A program made the position numbers and the translations under genes. Source: Furcasterigmium furcatum (taxonomy: Eukaryota; Ascomycota; Sordariomycetes; Glomerellales; Plectosphaerellaceae). From it: DNA of 64,000 nucleotides. The notes beneath the pieces were generated by a model. That model saw only the letters and a list, made by a program, of their open reading frames with translations. It did no database searches and was not told the DNA's origin. Location of the stretch: assembly GCA_001599815.1 (NCBI GenBank), contig BCIA01000004.1:5730082-5794081 (forward strand), in the 5' to 3' direction. How positions within the stretch are numbered: the first letter of the stretch is position 1; the number at the start of each line of letters is the position of its first letter. This document shows, in pieces, positions 35,755-46,816 of the stretch.

Positions 35755-36915
35755 ACATCACGGTGTTCTCTGATTATGGTGCTTTGTTCGAATTGATTTT
35801 ATCGGCGCAGGTGGAATGGGAGCATTTCCTCGAGGTGGCCTGCATCTCTCTTCAGCACGTGGCATCAGCGTTTGCTCGTTCCCGGCTTTTTCCTCTCCGG
35901 CCCTCGATATACGGTTTTCTCATTGGGCCTCACGGTTCAGGTGCGGCAAAAGCTTCTTCAAACGGGTTGAAGAAATCTTTGTCGGCCCGAAGTTCGTTTT
36001 CTTTCTCCTTCGCTCGTCTCTATCGGTGTGCTGCTGTTCAGAACCTGCCGCCCCCTTGGCTCTTGCCATGCATCATTATCCTGCCTTTGGGTCGTTTGCC
36101 TTGGTTCTCTTGCGAGAAACGCTTCAGCATTCGTCGGGCTTGGATCAGGTTTTGGGTTTCGCACCCGGAACCATAGCATGGACGATTTGGTGGACTGCAT
36201 CATCTCTTCTTGGCACCCTTTTGGAGCCCCTCGAGAGATGAAGCTGGTTGATTGATGGAAGCGGGAGACGCTATCAGCTGGGAGGAGGTATTTGGTGCTC
36301 CCTTCTTCTTTCTTGTGCTCTGGTGGCGGATGGGCACGTGGCGCGGGATTCTTGCCTCATGAGGCTGAATTCACCAAGATGGTTATGGACGTGGCGGCAC
36401 CCTGTGAAGGATCGGGCTGTGCCTTGCGATGGATTGTCTACCCGGGTCCTGGGCTTCGGCAAGGGCGGGGATGGACGGTCGAACGCGGCCTTTGGGAGGA
36501 CTTTCGGTAAGGTAGCTAGCCGTACGTTGCAATACCATCGACTGTACAGCATTTCAGCGGCTTCACTAGCCGTAGGTGCAGCGTGATGTGTGAAAGTCAA
36601 AGTACTTCGAGCGAGTAGTAGCCGGAGTCGCAGATATTCATTCACTCGAGGGGCGCATTTCTTGTGAATAGGAGATCTAACATGTTTGATTGTGGGGGTT
36701 TGGCCCCTAGGAATCTATATCCCCAACGCCAGTCCTGTCTAATGGAGGCGAGGCAGTCTGTGCCTCGCCGAAAAAGCAATAGCCGTACTGTAGTCCTGCC
36801 TTTATGCTTGCAGCTGGGTATCTCCATCGGGCACGAAAAAGCAATGTAGAATGTACCACCAACGCCGGAATACCAGTGAGCCTGATCCCTTCGAACATTT
36901 TTAGAAGCAGCCTGG
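35755..36915. other. Convergent intergenic gap
   Basis: 1.16 kb between stop codons of the coiled-coil and VWA genes, presumably 3' UTRs. Nothing else is seen. Confidence 0.55.
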
Positions 36916-38157
36916 TTAAGGAGCAAGGTGCTGTCGGCTGCCGCGCCTCTCGCCGGTAGCAGGGCGGCGGTCAAGCCTCTTGACGACAGCGCCGAGGACT
37001 GCCTTGAGGATGCCGTCGGCAGAAAGAACGCGAGCGGAGCCCTGGGTGGTGCTCCAGGACACGGTGTCAACCATGTCGCGGATGCCGCCATCGACGAGCT
37101 CGGAGAGGCCGTCGTCGAGTTCGCTCAGGGCGGCAGCGGCGCCGGGCTCGTTGCCGACCTGGAAGAATTGCACGCCGACCTGGTAGGGAGGGGCCTCGAG
37201 GTTGTCAAGCTTCTTGGCGGCCGAGACAAGGACGCTCTCAACGTCGTCCGAAGGGATGCCATCGGTGATGACAATCATGTTGATAGGGCGGACGGCATCA
37301 AGATTGTCGCGCTTCTCGGCGCAGAGCTGGAGGTATGGCTTGAGGATGTTGTGGAGGCGGGTGCCTGTCGGGGTACCACCGCTGGGGCGGACGGCCGAAA
37401 AGAGGCGGGTCACGGCGGCGGCGTCAGCGAGACCGCGGTAGCCGCCAGCCGCGGAACCCTTGGAGGGCATGGCAGGAGAGCTGGACTTATGGTTCAGGAA
37501 GAAGACGTCGATACCGTCAGGGTCGCGGGCTGTGCAGATAGGGGCGATGGTGCGGAGGGCATCCTCTACCTCACGCCAGGAGCGGCCAGCCATGGAGCCC
37601 GAATCGTCAATGACGAAGATCGTATCGAACGTCGTCAGGAAGGCGTACGGGTCCTCAGCGGTGGAGAGGCTTGCGGCGGAGATGACAGAAGGGGAGGGCG
37701 AAGAGGCCCGAGGAGGAGCGTCACCATTGTAGACAGGGCCAGTGTGGATGGTAGGCGTCTCAGTGTAGGCAGGGGGGGCCTCGGTAGCTATAGCTAGGTT
37801 AGCAAGGTTCATATGAGAAAAGGAGTAGGGAGAGAGGAAGGGGACTCGAGTGGGTAACTCACGAGCAGGCCGACGGGTGGGAGTGGTTCCGCTCGTCGTG
37901 TTCCTGGGAGGTGCCGGAGCAACGGCCGGGGTTGATGTGTTGGAGGTGAAGGGGTTGTTTGAGTTCCGAGACAGCAGCGGATTGGTGGCCGAAGTCGACT
38001 TGGGGGCCGAGTCGGCCGAGTTGCTGGAGAACTTCTCCTTGACGGAGCTGAACAAGTTGCGCATTGGGCGGGATGGTCGGGACCGAGATCGTTCCTGGGA
38101 GAATGGGTTGTGTTGGGTCGAGTGGAGGGAGAAGGTCGAGGTTGAAGTAGACGACAT
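36916..38157 (-). CDS. von Willebrand factor type A domain protein
   Basis: Predicted exons are 38157-37863 and 37787-36916 (388 aa). The first about 100 residues are disordered, Ser/Asn/Pro/Arg-rich. A short PPAY motif follows in TEAPPAYTETP, a possible WW-domain or arrestin ligand. The VWA domain starts at DTIFVIDDSGSMAGRSW (about residue 155), where DDSGS is the metal-ion-dependent adhesion site. It continues with SGGTPTGTRL and the MIVITDGIPSDD strand. Such intracellular fungal VWA proteins are common and mostly unstudied. The 75 bp intron (37788-37862) is a multiple of three with no stop, so retention would add 25 residues; an acceptor six bases earlier is also possible. The frame is open upstream to 38214, but without an ATG. 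Confidence 0.85.
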   Translation of the reverse strand: MSSTSTSTFSLHSTQHNPFSQERSRSRPSRPMRNLFSSVKEKFSSNSADSAPKSTSATNPLLSRNSNNPFTSNTSTPAVAPAPPRNTTSGTTPTRRPARELPTRVPFLSPYSFSHMNLANLAIATEAPPAYTETPTIHTGPVYNGDAPPRASSPSPSVISAASLSTAEDPYAFLTTFDTIFVIDDSGSMAGRSWREVEDALRTIAPICTARDPDGIDVFFLNHKSSSPAMPSKGSAAGGYRGLADAAAVTRLFSAVRPSGGTPTGTRLHNILKPYLQLCAEKRDNLDAVRPINMIVITDGIPSDDVESVLVSAAKKLDNLEAPPYQVGVQFFQVGNEPGAAAALSELDDGLSELVDGGIRDMVDTVSWSTTQGSARVLSADGILKAVLGAVVKRLDRRPATGERRGSRQHLAP

Positions 38158-39756
38158 TGCGGCGGGCGAGGGAGAAAGAAGGACTTTGTTTGGCTCTGGC
38201 GGTGCGTGGAACAAGAGGCGGGCGGGTGGCTACAGGCAGGTGATGAATGCCCGGGTGCGACCTAGGTCAAAGAACGATGGGTGGCGGGCTGGTGATTCAG
38301 CAGGTCAAGTCACAAGTGCTCCTTGTCAATGCAGCCGATGGAGATGATGAGATGGTATGTGATTGTGGCTTTGGGTTGAAGCGACCTTTGTTATATACCG
38401 GGTTGAAGGGGCAAAATGGATGATGGAATGAATGGTGAACGGCCATGACAACAGCCTCGAGGCAAAGCGCCTCGTGCTCAACCTGATGGCAGTGTTTCTC
38501 GATCATCTGGGGGTGCTAGTTGGTACCAAGCATCCACTTTGTCGATATCGAATACCGAACCGACCCATGGCTTTGGAGATGGCAGAAGCAGAGCCTCGAT
38601 GAATGACAGATCCAGTGTCTTGGGCGAGGCAGCCAGCCAGTTTGAGTTGCGGACCACCACACAGCCACAGGCCGCAATGAGGCAAACGGGGCTGAGTCCG
38701 TGGCGCCACATGACAACATGCCCCGTGATTGGACAACGTGCAAGGGCCGCCGTCCCTCCCGAGCATCAGACATCCTGGACCTCATTTCTTACCTCACCTA
38801 GGTTTAACGACTTTGATGAAGAGGACAGCGCCCAGGCAGGCAGATGGCAAGGCAAACGCCTTCAAGCTAATGACCTCCTTGACGCCCAGTCCTTCCGCAG
38901 GAATGTTTCCACCTCTGTGATTCCGATTCTTTGCCGTCGATCCAAGGGACGACCAAGTTCAGAAGATCCTTACCTAAGGTGGGTCCAGGGGTTACGATCG
39001 CTGACTAGGTACCTACAGGTCCAGTGTCTCCGAGTAGCCCATGTTGTTGTTTCCTGCTTCCTCACCGACAGCAGCGGGCCCATAATCCCTCAAACTGAGA
39101 AGCCCGGGCCGGGCAGGGTCGCGGGAAGCAACAGCTCCCGTCCCTGCCCGCCAATCGGCGAGCGTGCTGCCTCCCGGTCAGTGGTCAAGGCGCTGGACGG
39201 CCGCCCCGAAACAGCCTGTATTTGGGGGGCTTGATGGGCTGGAGGTACGGAGGAGGAACTCCATTCCCACTTGGATCCCGTCCCGCGTCGGCGGTCGACG
39301 TCAAGTACCGACCGACTTCGACTGCTTGCCAGCTTCATGCTTGACCCTGTCCAGTCTCCTGATTTTTCTTCTCTCGCTGCCCGACGAACCCGAATATTGG
39401 GAAAGCATTGACGTTCCTTTGGTTTCCAGGGGAAATACGAACCAGAAAAAAAAAGCTCAAACGTTCCGTCTCCTGATCGTCGGGTCTCTTATATACCGAC
39501 TTGAAGGCCGCCCAGCTTTTGTCCATCGCCAGAACTTCAACAACCCACTTTGACCTTGACCGCCCGCGCGTCCACTTGGATCCCACAAACTTCTGACTCG
39601 CCGACTTTTAAGCCTCCTCCTGCCCACTCCTCAACACATCTGTTCCCAGCACGAGCTCCCCCCCTTCCCTCAGCTCTGGCCAGCAACAGAGACATCCGAT
39701 CCATCCAATCTCGCTATCCAGAGTCTCCCGACCAGCACGCACGCTCCGCAGCCATC
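38158..39756. promoter_or_regulatory. Divergent region between the VWA and aminotransferase genes
   Basis: 1.6 kb with no supported gene. Two near-identical TATA-containing elements lie at 38391-38409 and 39489-39507, the latter 250 bp before the aminotransferase ATG. TACCTA/TAGGTA words are at 38972-39016. The 39540-39756 stretch is CT-rich and is probably the aminotransferase leader. Confidence 0.5.
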
Positions 39757-42118
39757 ATGTTCGGAAACCGCAAGTTTTCCATCAACCGCCACACCGGTGT
39801 CCCCAAGCCCGCCCTATCGGCTGCCGGTCCCAGGCGCTTTAGTGTCGGAGAGCCCTCGCAGAGTGGTGAGTTCTTAGCATTGTAATACTGTACTCTTTGT
39901 GCCCGCTTGGGTTCCCTTCCACTACGCACATACGCAGTCGCGTCGTCCTCGAGAATACTCGATCGCCGTCGACTGCTGGCTGCCCCTCCAAGCCTGCTGC
40001 TCTTCAATCATCGTCGTCACTGTGCGGGGTCTTTCTGCAGAGTCCCCGATCAGGCGAAGATGCTCCAAGCTTGGCTACAGCCACAGCGATGGATCGGGCA
40101 CTTGGCACTCCACGTGCCGCTCAGGGCCCTCAGTGCTGCTGAACGGAAGCACTTCGCCCAGCACCTATGTCATAATAACGACAAATACGTCGCGATGCCT
40201 TTTTATTACCCAATCCCCTCAAGGGGAACCTCCTCCCCCGCGTCTCAACCCACCTGGGACATGTCGGGATTCTGGCCCGCCGGCTTGGCACCACCGGAAT
40301 CCCCGGCCCCAGTCTTCACCTCCGCTCCCCTTCCGGCCCCGGCCCCGGCCCCGATGCTGACTTCATCCGAACCCGCGTAGAAACCCAATCCAAGACGCAT
40401 CGGCAGTTCCGCAATGCCCCCGGCCACATGCCGCATGCCGGCCTCGATGCCTCTCGTGCCTCTACCGGCGTCGTCTGGTGCACGGAGCGCGCCATCGAGT
40501 ACGGCTACCTCGACGAGCCGGAGGCCTGGGCCAACCTCGGCCAGGGCGCACCCGAGGTCGAGGATGATATCGCCGGCTGTTTCGAGCGCCCCCAGACCAT
40601 CGACATCTCCGTTGCTGGCCGCGAGTATGGTCCGACCGCCGGCATCAAACCCCTGCGTGAGGCCGTAGCCAACCTGTACAACACGATGCACCGCGAGGAC
40701 AAGGAGAGCAAGTACACCTGGGAGAACGTCGCCATCGTTCCCGGTGGCCGTGCCGGCCTGATCCGTATCGCCGCTGTTCTCGGGAGCTCGTATCTGTCCT
40801 TCTTCCTTCCCGACTACACGGCTTACAACGAGATGCTGTCTCTATTCAAGAACGTGAGTTGCGGCTCCCGCCCGTATTCTCTGCCGAGACTAGATTTGAC
40901 TTCTCGCGTAGTTCGCCGCCATCCCCGTGCCCCTGTCCGAGGAGGACGGTTATCACATCCATCCTGATAAGATCGCCGAGGAGATTGCTCGCGGCTCTTC
41001 CGTCATCCTGACCTCGAACCCTCGTAACCCCACGGGCAGGGTCGTCAAGAACCCCGAGCTGGCCGAGATCCAGGACATCTGCCGCGGCCGTGCCACCTTC
41101 ATCAGCGATGAGTTCTACTCGGGCTACAACTACACCAGCGACTGCGATGGCTCGACCATCTCCGCCGCCCAGAACGTCGAGGACGTCAACGAGGATGACG
41201 TCCTCATCATTGACGGTCTTACCAAGCGCTTTAGGTTGCCCGGGTGGCGCATCGCATGGATCCTGGGGCCCAAGGGTATGTTCTCCGCCCTTGGCGTTGA
41301 GTCTGATGGGGAACACGATTACTGACGGGTGGCATCACAGAGTACATCAAGGCGTGAGTTCCGCGAAGGATCACATCCCCCTCCCTCGTCTACCACCAGC
41401 CACTGACTCTTCTCGCAGCATCGGCTCTTGCGGCAGCTACCTCGACGGAGGCGCTAACCACCCATTCCAAGAAGCTGCCATCCCCATGCTCGAGCCACAG
41501 CTCGTCAAGAAGGAGATGATTCACCTCCAGACGCACTTTCGGGTAACTATAATTTTCCCTGGCGGGGCACACGGTGTCAGGCTGACCCCCCTTGCAGGAA
41601 AAGCGCGACTACGTCGTGAAGCGACTCCGTGACATGGGCTTCGTGATCAAATTCGTGCCTGATTCCACCTTTTACCTGTGCGTAACCCCGTGTCTTGTGG
41701 TTCTTGTTGTCGTTCTTCTCCCTTTTCAAGCTGCCGTCGTCGTCGCGCCGTCTTCGTGACACTGACTCTCCGTGTAGCTGGCTGAACCTCGAAGGCCTCC
41801 CCGAGCCCATCGCCGACGGCCTCAACTTCTTCTCCGCCTGCCTCGAGGAGAAGGTCATCGTCGTGCCCGGTATCTTCTTCGATCTCAACCCATCAATGCG
41901 CCGTGACCTATTCGACAGCTCGTGCCACCACTTCGTGCGCTTCTCGTACGGTCCGAGGTGGGACGTCCTGCGGATGGGCTGCGACGGCATCGAGAGGGTC
42001 GTGAACAAGTAAGTCGCTTCTTCGTCGAACTGGAGGGAGGGTTCGTGTGGTTTATCGTGATACTGACAACAGTAACAGGTACAGGATCGCCTCCAACGGC
42101 AGCGCCATCGAGGAGTAA
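39757..42118 (+). CDS. PLP-dependent class I/II aminotransferase
   Basis: Predicted exons are 39757-39865, 40381-40853, 40912-41275, 41341-41353, 41419-41542, 41598-41677, 41778-42008 and 42079-42118 (477 aa). All phases fit; exon 4 is only 13 bp. Fold-type I features are SNPRNPTGRVV (the Asn that contacts PLP), DEFYSGYNY (Asp and Tyr), DGLTKRFRLPGWR with the Schiff-base Lys at K299, and HHFVRFSYGP with the substrate-carboxylate Arg R442. A 110-residue N-terminal region precedes the domain. The family includes aspartate, kynurenine and alanine aminotransferases and ACC synthase-like proteins. The substrate is not determinable. The first intron (515 bp) is long for this genome; its GTGAGT donor and GCTGAC branch with GTAG acceptor are good, but another 5' exon arrangement is possible. 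Confidence 0.85.
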
Positions 42119-44738
42119 TAAGACGGATTGGCGGATGATAGCAGTGGACTAGGGGTGGTTGCTGGAAGAGGACGGTAAGCACTGTGATGGCCTCCAGGCC
42201 GCCCGGGAAAAGGGGGTGAGGCCAAGCGGGACAAGGGAGCACGGTCCTGGCATCTGGAGCTGGTCGTAATACGTACAGCACAATTGGCATAGCTCTACCT
42301 GCGTTCCATGATCCCATTAGCGGAGAAACAATGATTTCCTTAATTGAATTTCCGATGAAAACCGAAGCACGCCTTCGACATCCCGCGCCGGTTACTTAAT
42401 GAAATGCTGTCCCACCCCTGAGGGTTTGCGGCATGAGCGGCCCAGAGACGGGCCTGGAAGGGTAGGGTAACATTACCAAGGAGGTCCTGGTCTCCAGTGC
42501 TGAGGGAGGTATTTCCGGCTGAGAAGCTGTCGCCTTCGCCAGGGTCGTTGGCGTGATGTGATGATGGTTCGGGGTGGGCTTCTTTGCCTCATGGAACCCA
42601 CCGAGCTGGGCCTATCCCGCTCGCCTGCATGGTTCGCCGGTGCGCGTTGTGGGAAGAGCTTGGAGGGGAGTAATCAGAAATTTCCGACAGACGACGACCA
42701 CAGACGTCTCGCGATCCAGTCACGGCCGCTGCCTCTCTGAGGGGCCCATGATGTCGTCCGACGTGCCTCGGTGGATGGACCGACGGAGTCTTGACCTGCC
42801 AGAAAGGGACGCCCCAATGTCCACGAAGATGATGCCATCGCCACCCAAGTCCGAGGAAGTGCGGACATCCCACGCCCGGTGGTCCTGTTATGTGTAAAGG
42901 CCTGCGGCTCCCGCCAGGGCGATCAGCTCCGTGTGAACCATCAAGCCCGCCACCCACCCCGCTCACCGCGAGCACGCCACCGAGATGGTGTTCCCAAGCA
43001 GTCTCGACCGCGCAGAAAGGGGGGCTCACTCCCGCCGAGGGAAGACTCAGGGCATGCAGGGTGGCTGGCAATAAGGCGGCGTGGGCCCTGGTTTTGCAGT
43101 GTGTTCCACGGGGCATTTTCTCGCGCGCCCGCACGTACGGTAGCCCGCGTGTCCCTGGCGCTTGGGGGTGCGAGCACGCCATCGTGGGAGTCCACTCGGC
43201 AGCAGGTCGCGGCGAGGATCACCTGTCTGCGTGGCCGCATGTGCGCCCTCCGTTTTGTTCGGTCCACGCCCGGCTGGCTGGCTGGCTGGGCTCATTCACG
43301 ATAGCCCGTGCCTACTGGCAAGCCGCCGCCGCCACGCTGACCATGCTTCTCGGGACGTAATACTGTAAGTCTGTACAAGCATTCGGGTCGGTTCATGTCG
43401 GGTCAGCAGGCGAGCGAAGGGAGGGCTGCGTAGCCTGGCCTGGCGGCTGGAGCTGGGCATGTGGTCCGGCCAGCACAACGGGATGGAGGTGAGAAGCACA
43501 CCGGCATTTTGTCTGTTTCTCGTCCTCGTGCTGAGACACGGGAGGCGGTCATGGGGGACTCAGTAGTCTAGACTCGAGTGTTTGTAGCATAGCACAGCAC
43601 GCGCCCCCTATTCCCAGCCTCGATCTGCCGCGCCGTGATCTTTGGCGACGACGGCGGCGCCAAAGGAGCCCAGGACCGCGACGAAAAGAAAATTATGGAA
43701 ACAGCGCGTTAGTGCCCATCGGGTTGATCTGCCCTCCTTTCGGACGAGCAAGCACACGACTCGACGACGCTCTGCAACAGCCAATTCGCACGCCGAGGCC
43801 CCCGCACCGAGCACGTCACCGGGCCCTGGATGTTCGACATCGCGGGTGCCCCCACCGAAGGCCGCTGGCAGCCCGCGCCCAAGCTGAGCAAGCCTGCGAG
43901 GATGGTTGGATGGCTCTTGCGTCAGAGCTTCGCGCGAAAACGGCTCGAAAAAGTCGCAACGGTGCCAGGTCCTGGACCGGAACGGGCCGGTCGACCGAGC
44001 ACTGCGAGACTGCGTGCTAGGTATGTAGAGGGACAAATTGTTCGAACTGCTGTGACGCGGCTTGGATGAGGAGTCGCCGGTGATGAGTGAGCGGAGGCGG
44101 TGGCAAGCCCTGCGAACGTTGGTCGTCGAGAGGCGCCGGGTCCCCCCCTGGCAATTGTCCAAGACCAACTATGTATGCAACGGCTCGGTCGACAGCCATC
44201 TCTCGGTGTGATGCCAGCCCGCCCCCAGCAGGGCGGCGGGCGGTGTGCTCGGAGCCCAGCTATCCCACGAGCCCTGGAACGCAGTTTGGTCAGGTGTTGC
44301 AGCGGTGGAAATCACGCGTGTGAGCCTCGGTGTTTGTGTGAGTGTGCGTGTATCGTAGTATTCCTGCCAGTGGCCGCTTGCTGACGGCCAGGCACCATGT
44401 AGTAAGTCATAGATAGCGTTTGCCAGAGGAGTAAATCGACAGAACCAAACAAAGCGAGAATAATCAACCACGTCGACGACGAGTGCAAAACAACCCAGTC
44501 CTGGACAAGTACGTCGTGGTAGCATGTCCTTCTATAATTCCTCCGGTGCCCTCGGGTCGACTCGTCCACCCCGTCCGTCCCCTCGTTTGCCTCGCTCCGT
44601 CGCTAGTACCGGAATGCCTCTGTCATCCCATCCGGCCCCCCCTCTGGCGCCCATTCCCAGTCCCAACGCCACGCGCATGCAATAAAATACAGACCTCCCA
44701 TCCGAGACGCCGACGATACCGAGTCCCCGATGGGCGGG
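42119..44738. other. Convergent gene-free region of 2.6 kb
   Basis: It lies between the stops of the aminotransferase and cys-3 genes. Open frames up to 197 codons on the minus strand (42589-43182) have unprotein-like composition and no motif. Four GGCT repeats occur at 43272-43287. Unusually large for two facing 3' ends. Confidence 0.5.
43272..43287. repeat. Tetranucleotide microsatellite (GGCT)4
   Basis: Four direct GGCT copies in non-coding DNA. Confidence 0.8.
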
Positions 44739-46676
44739 CTAGTTGTCGTCCTTGGCAGAATCGGAGCTGCTCGACTGACTTGCGGCCTTTGTGGCCTTGT
44801 GCTTGGTGTCGAACTCCTTGAACATGGCGGTGATCTCCTCGTTGCCGTCGTTCTTCTCCATGACGAGGTTCTTCAGCCAGCGGTTCTCGGTCTCGAGCAG
44901 GTTGATACGGTTCTCGAGGGCGGTGACCTTGTCGGTCATGTCCTTTGCGCTCTTCTCGAGGGCCTGCTCGCGCTGCTTCTTCTTGATGCGGAACCGGGCG
45001 CTGGCGGCGGTGTTGCGCCTGCGCTTGTCCTCCTCGGCGGCGAGGCGGGACTGGTCCTCGAAGCTCATAGACCTGCTGAGAGGGTTTAACACGACGCTTC
45101 CTCTGCGGCTGTGGGCCGGGGAAGACTGGACGTACGCGCTCTGCTGGGGCTGCTGAGGCTGCTGGGGCACGGAGGGTGCATAGTGAGGTTGAGGGTTGGG
45201 CTGAAGAGGCTGCAGGTTGCCGAGGCCCTCGTGGAACGGCGGGACGCCGGAGCCGTGGTAGCCGTTGAAGTCGCCAAAATTGAAGTCGCCTGCCATTGTT
45301 AGAGTCGAATTCTTTCAAACACACGGCGGGCGGATCCTGGGCATCGTGGACGGATTGCGAATATCAGCCGTGGTGGGCGACTGGGAGAAACAAAATGAAA
45401 TGAGGATGAGGAAGGGGATCGAGAGCGAAATTGATGGGGGACTGGACTCGAGATGGGGATGGCGGCGGCGACGGTGGTGTTCAGGGACGATATCGAGATC
45501 AACCAGAACAAGCACTCGTCTTGCTTCTTGATGGCGGAGATGGACTAGGATCGCGGTGGCAGCGGCGCCCCTGCTAGGGTGATGACGGCAGATCACGGGT
45601 TATTGCACCATTCGGCCGGGCATTTGTAAGATGCAGTGTGAGCCAACCATGCTCCCCCACACGCCCGCATGGCTGCTGCAACGTGAAAAGAAGCGCAACC
45701 CTCCCTCCCCGAGCACTAGGAGCAGCTCGCCGCGCGCTGGGTGAACTGGAAGCCTCGCCGGAGATGGATTGGGCTCTGCATCGGGCGAGTGGGGTGGGGG
45801 GCCTCCCTCACTTGAAGCAACCCGGATCGCCCGAAGAGCATCTCAGAACGGCAGGTCTGGCTTGGTCGGGGTTGGAGATGCCACGGCAGATGCCAGCAGC
45901 GGGCGGTTGGCGGTGGAAGTATTCCGCCTGGCTGACCGACCCTCACCTTGCTTGACCTTGAGGGGAGGGACCACCTTGGGACCCTTTTTGCCGGGAGAGC
46001 CGCTTGACTCGAGCAATGCCGCGCCGGCTGGTGAATCACCACCCATCGTCGGAGATAAGTGGAGCCCCGCCGTGTTTTGGGTAGCGCCGAAAACAGCGCG
46101 GAACACAAAAATGGGAACAATGGGGATATTCGGGAGCGGCATTTCGGGGCAAAGGGGGAGGGAGAAAGGAAACACCTGAACCAGCCCATGTCTGGCCAAT
46201 TCAGATGCCCGGTAGGAGGGGAATGAAGCCATCTATACACCTGTGTAGATGACCCTGACCGGGGGATCCGGTGAAGTGCCAAGAAAACCACGGTCCAACA
46301 TGAGAATGAGAGAGAAGAGACGAGACAGGCAGAGAGAAAGAGAGAGGGGGAGAGAGATAATCTCCAGCAACAACTCACCAGACATGAAATCCAGGTTTGC
46401 CATGTCGTTCATGGCGGCCGGCGTGTGGAGCTCATCGGTCGTGCTCACGGCACTCGAGGGCGCCGTGTCCAGCTCCGACTTGATGGGATGGGCTTGGTAG
46501 TCCGTGTTCTGGCCAGAGTCGTAGTCGAAGAACTGAGTGTTCGTGAACATGGCCAGGTCATCTTCGAACGTGAATTCGGCCTCATCGAGAGGCTTGTCCG
46601 ACGTGATGGTGTTCAGGTCGCGCAGAAAATGCGAGACATTGGGGCCTCTGCGGCTGGCGTTGAAGGTCGGCGCCAT
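44739..46676 (-). CDS. cys-3: CYS-3/MetR-type bZIP regulator of sulfur assimilation
   Basis: Exons are 46676-46379 and 45289-44739 (282 aa), separated by a 1089 bp intron with GTGAGT donor and GGCAG acceptor. The basic region KRRRNTAASARFRIKKKQRE lies at about 188-207, then a leucine zipper through ALENRINLLETENRWLKNLV. This is the signature of Neurospora CYS-3 and Aspergillus MetR, which activate sulfate permease, arylsulfatase and cysteine/methionine genes under sulfur limitation. Exon 1 encodes an acidic Asp/Glu/Phe-rich activation-type region (AEFTFEDDLAMFTNTQFFDY). Pro/Gln-rich sequence precedes the bZIP. The intron acceptor lies inside a second ATG context (45296) whose frame runs straight into exon 2. 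A transcript starting in the intron would therefore give a 185 aa form lacking the acidic region. The ATG at 46676 is the first in frame. Confidence 0.9.
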
Positions 46677-46796
46677 GGTGGTGACACTTTGTCGTCGTGC
46701 AGGAAACGTATGCTTTTCGCCGAAGCGTCGAGTCGTAAAGCCAGAGATCCTCTGGATATCAATGCCGCCGTACGATTTGTCGACCCTGTGTGTCCG

Positions 46797-46816
46797 TCTC
46801 TCTCTCTCTCTCTCTC
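46797..46816. repeat. (TC)10 microsatellite in the cys-3 leader
   Basis: Ten TC repeats lie about 120 bp upstream of the cys-3 ATG. On the transcribed strand this is a GA tract. A second purine-rich tract (46318-46360) lies just inside the intron donor. Confidence 0.85.

Noticed and set aside
42589..43182. 197-codon minus-strand frame in the aminotransferase/cys-3 gap
   Set aside because: Rich in His, Pro, Gly and Arg without structure, and other frames in the same DNA are equally open.
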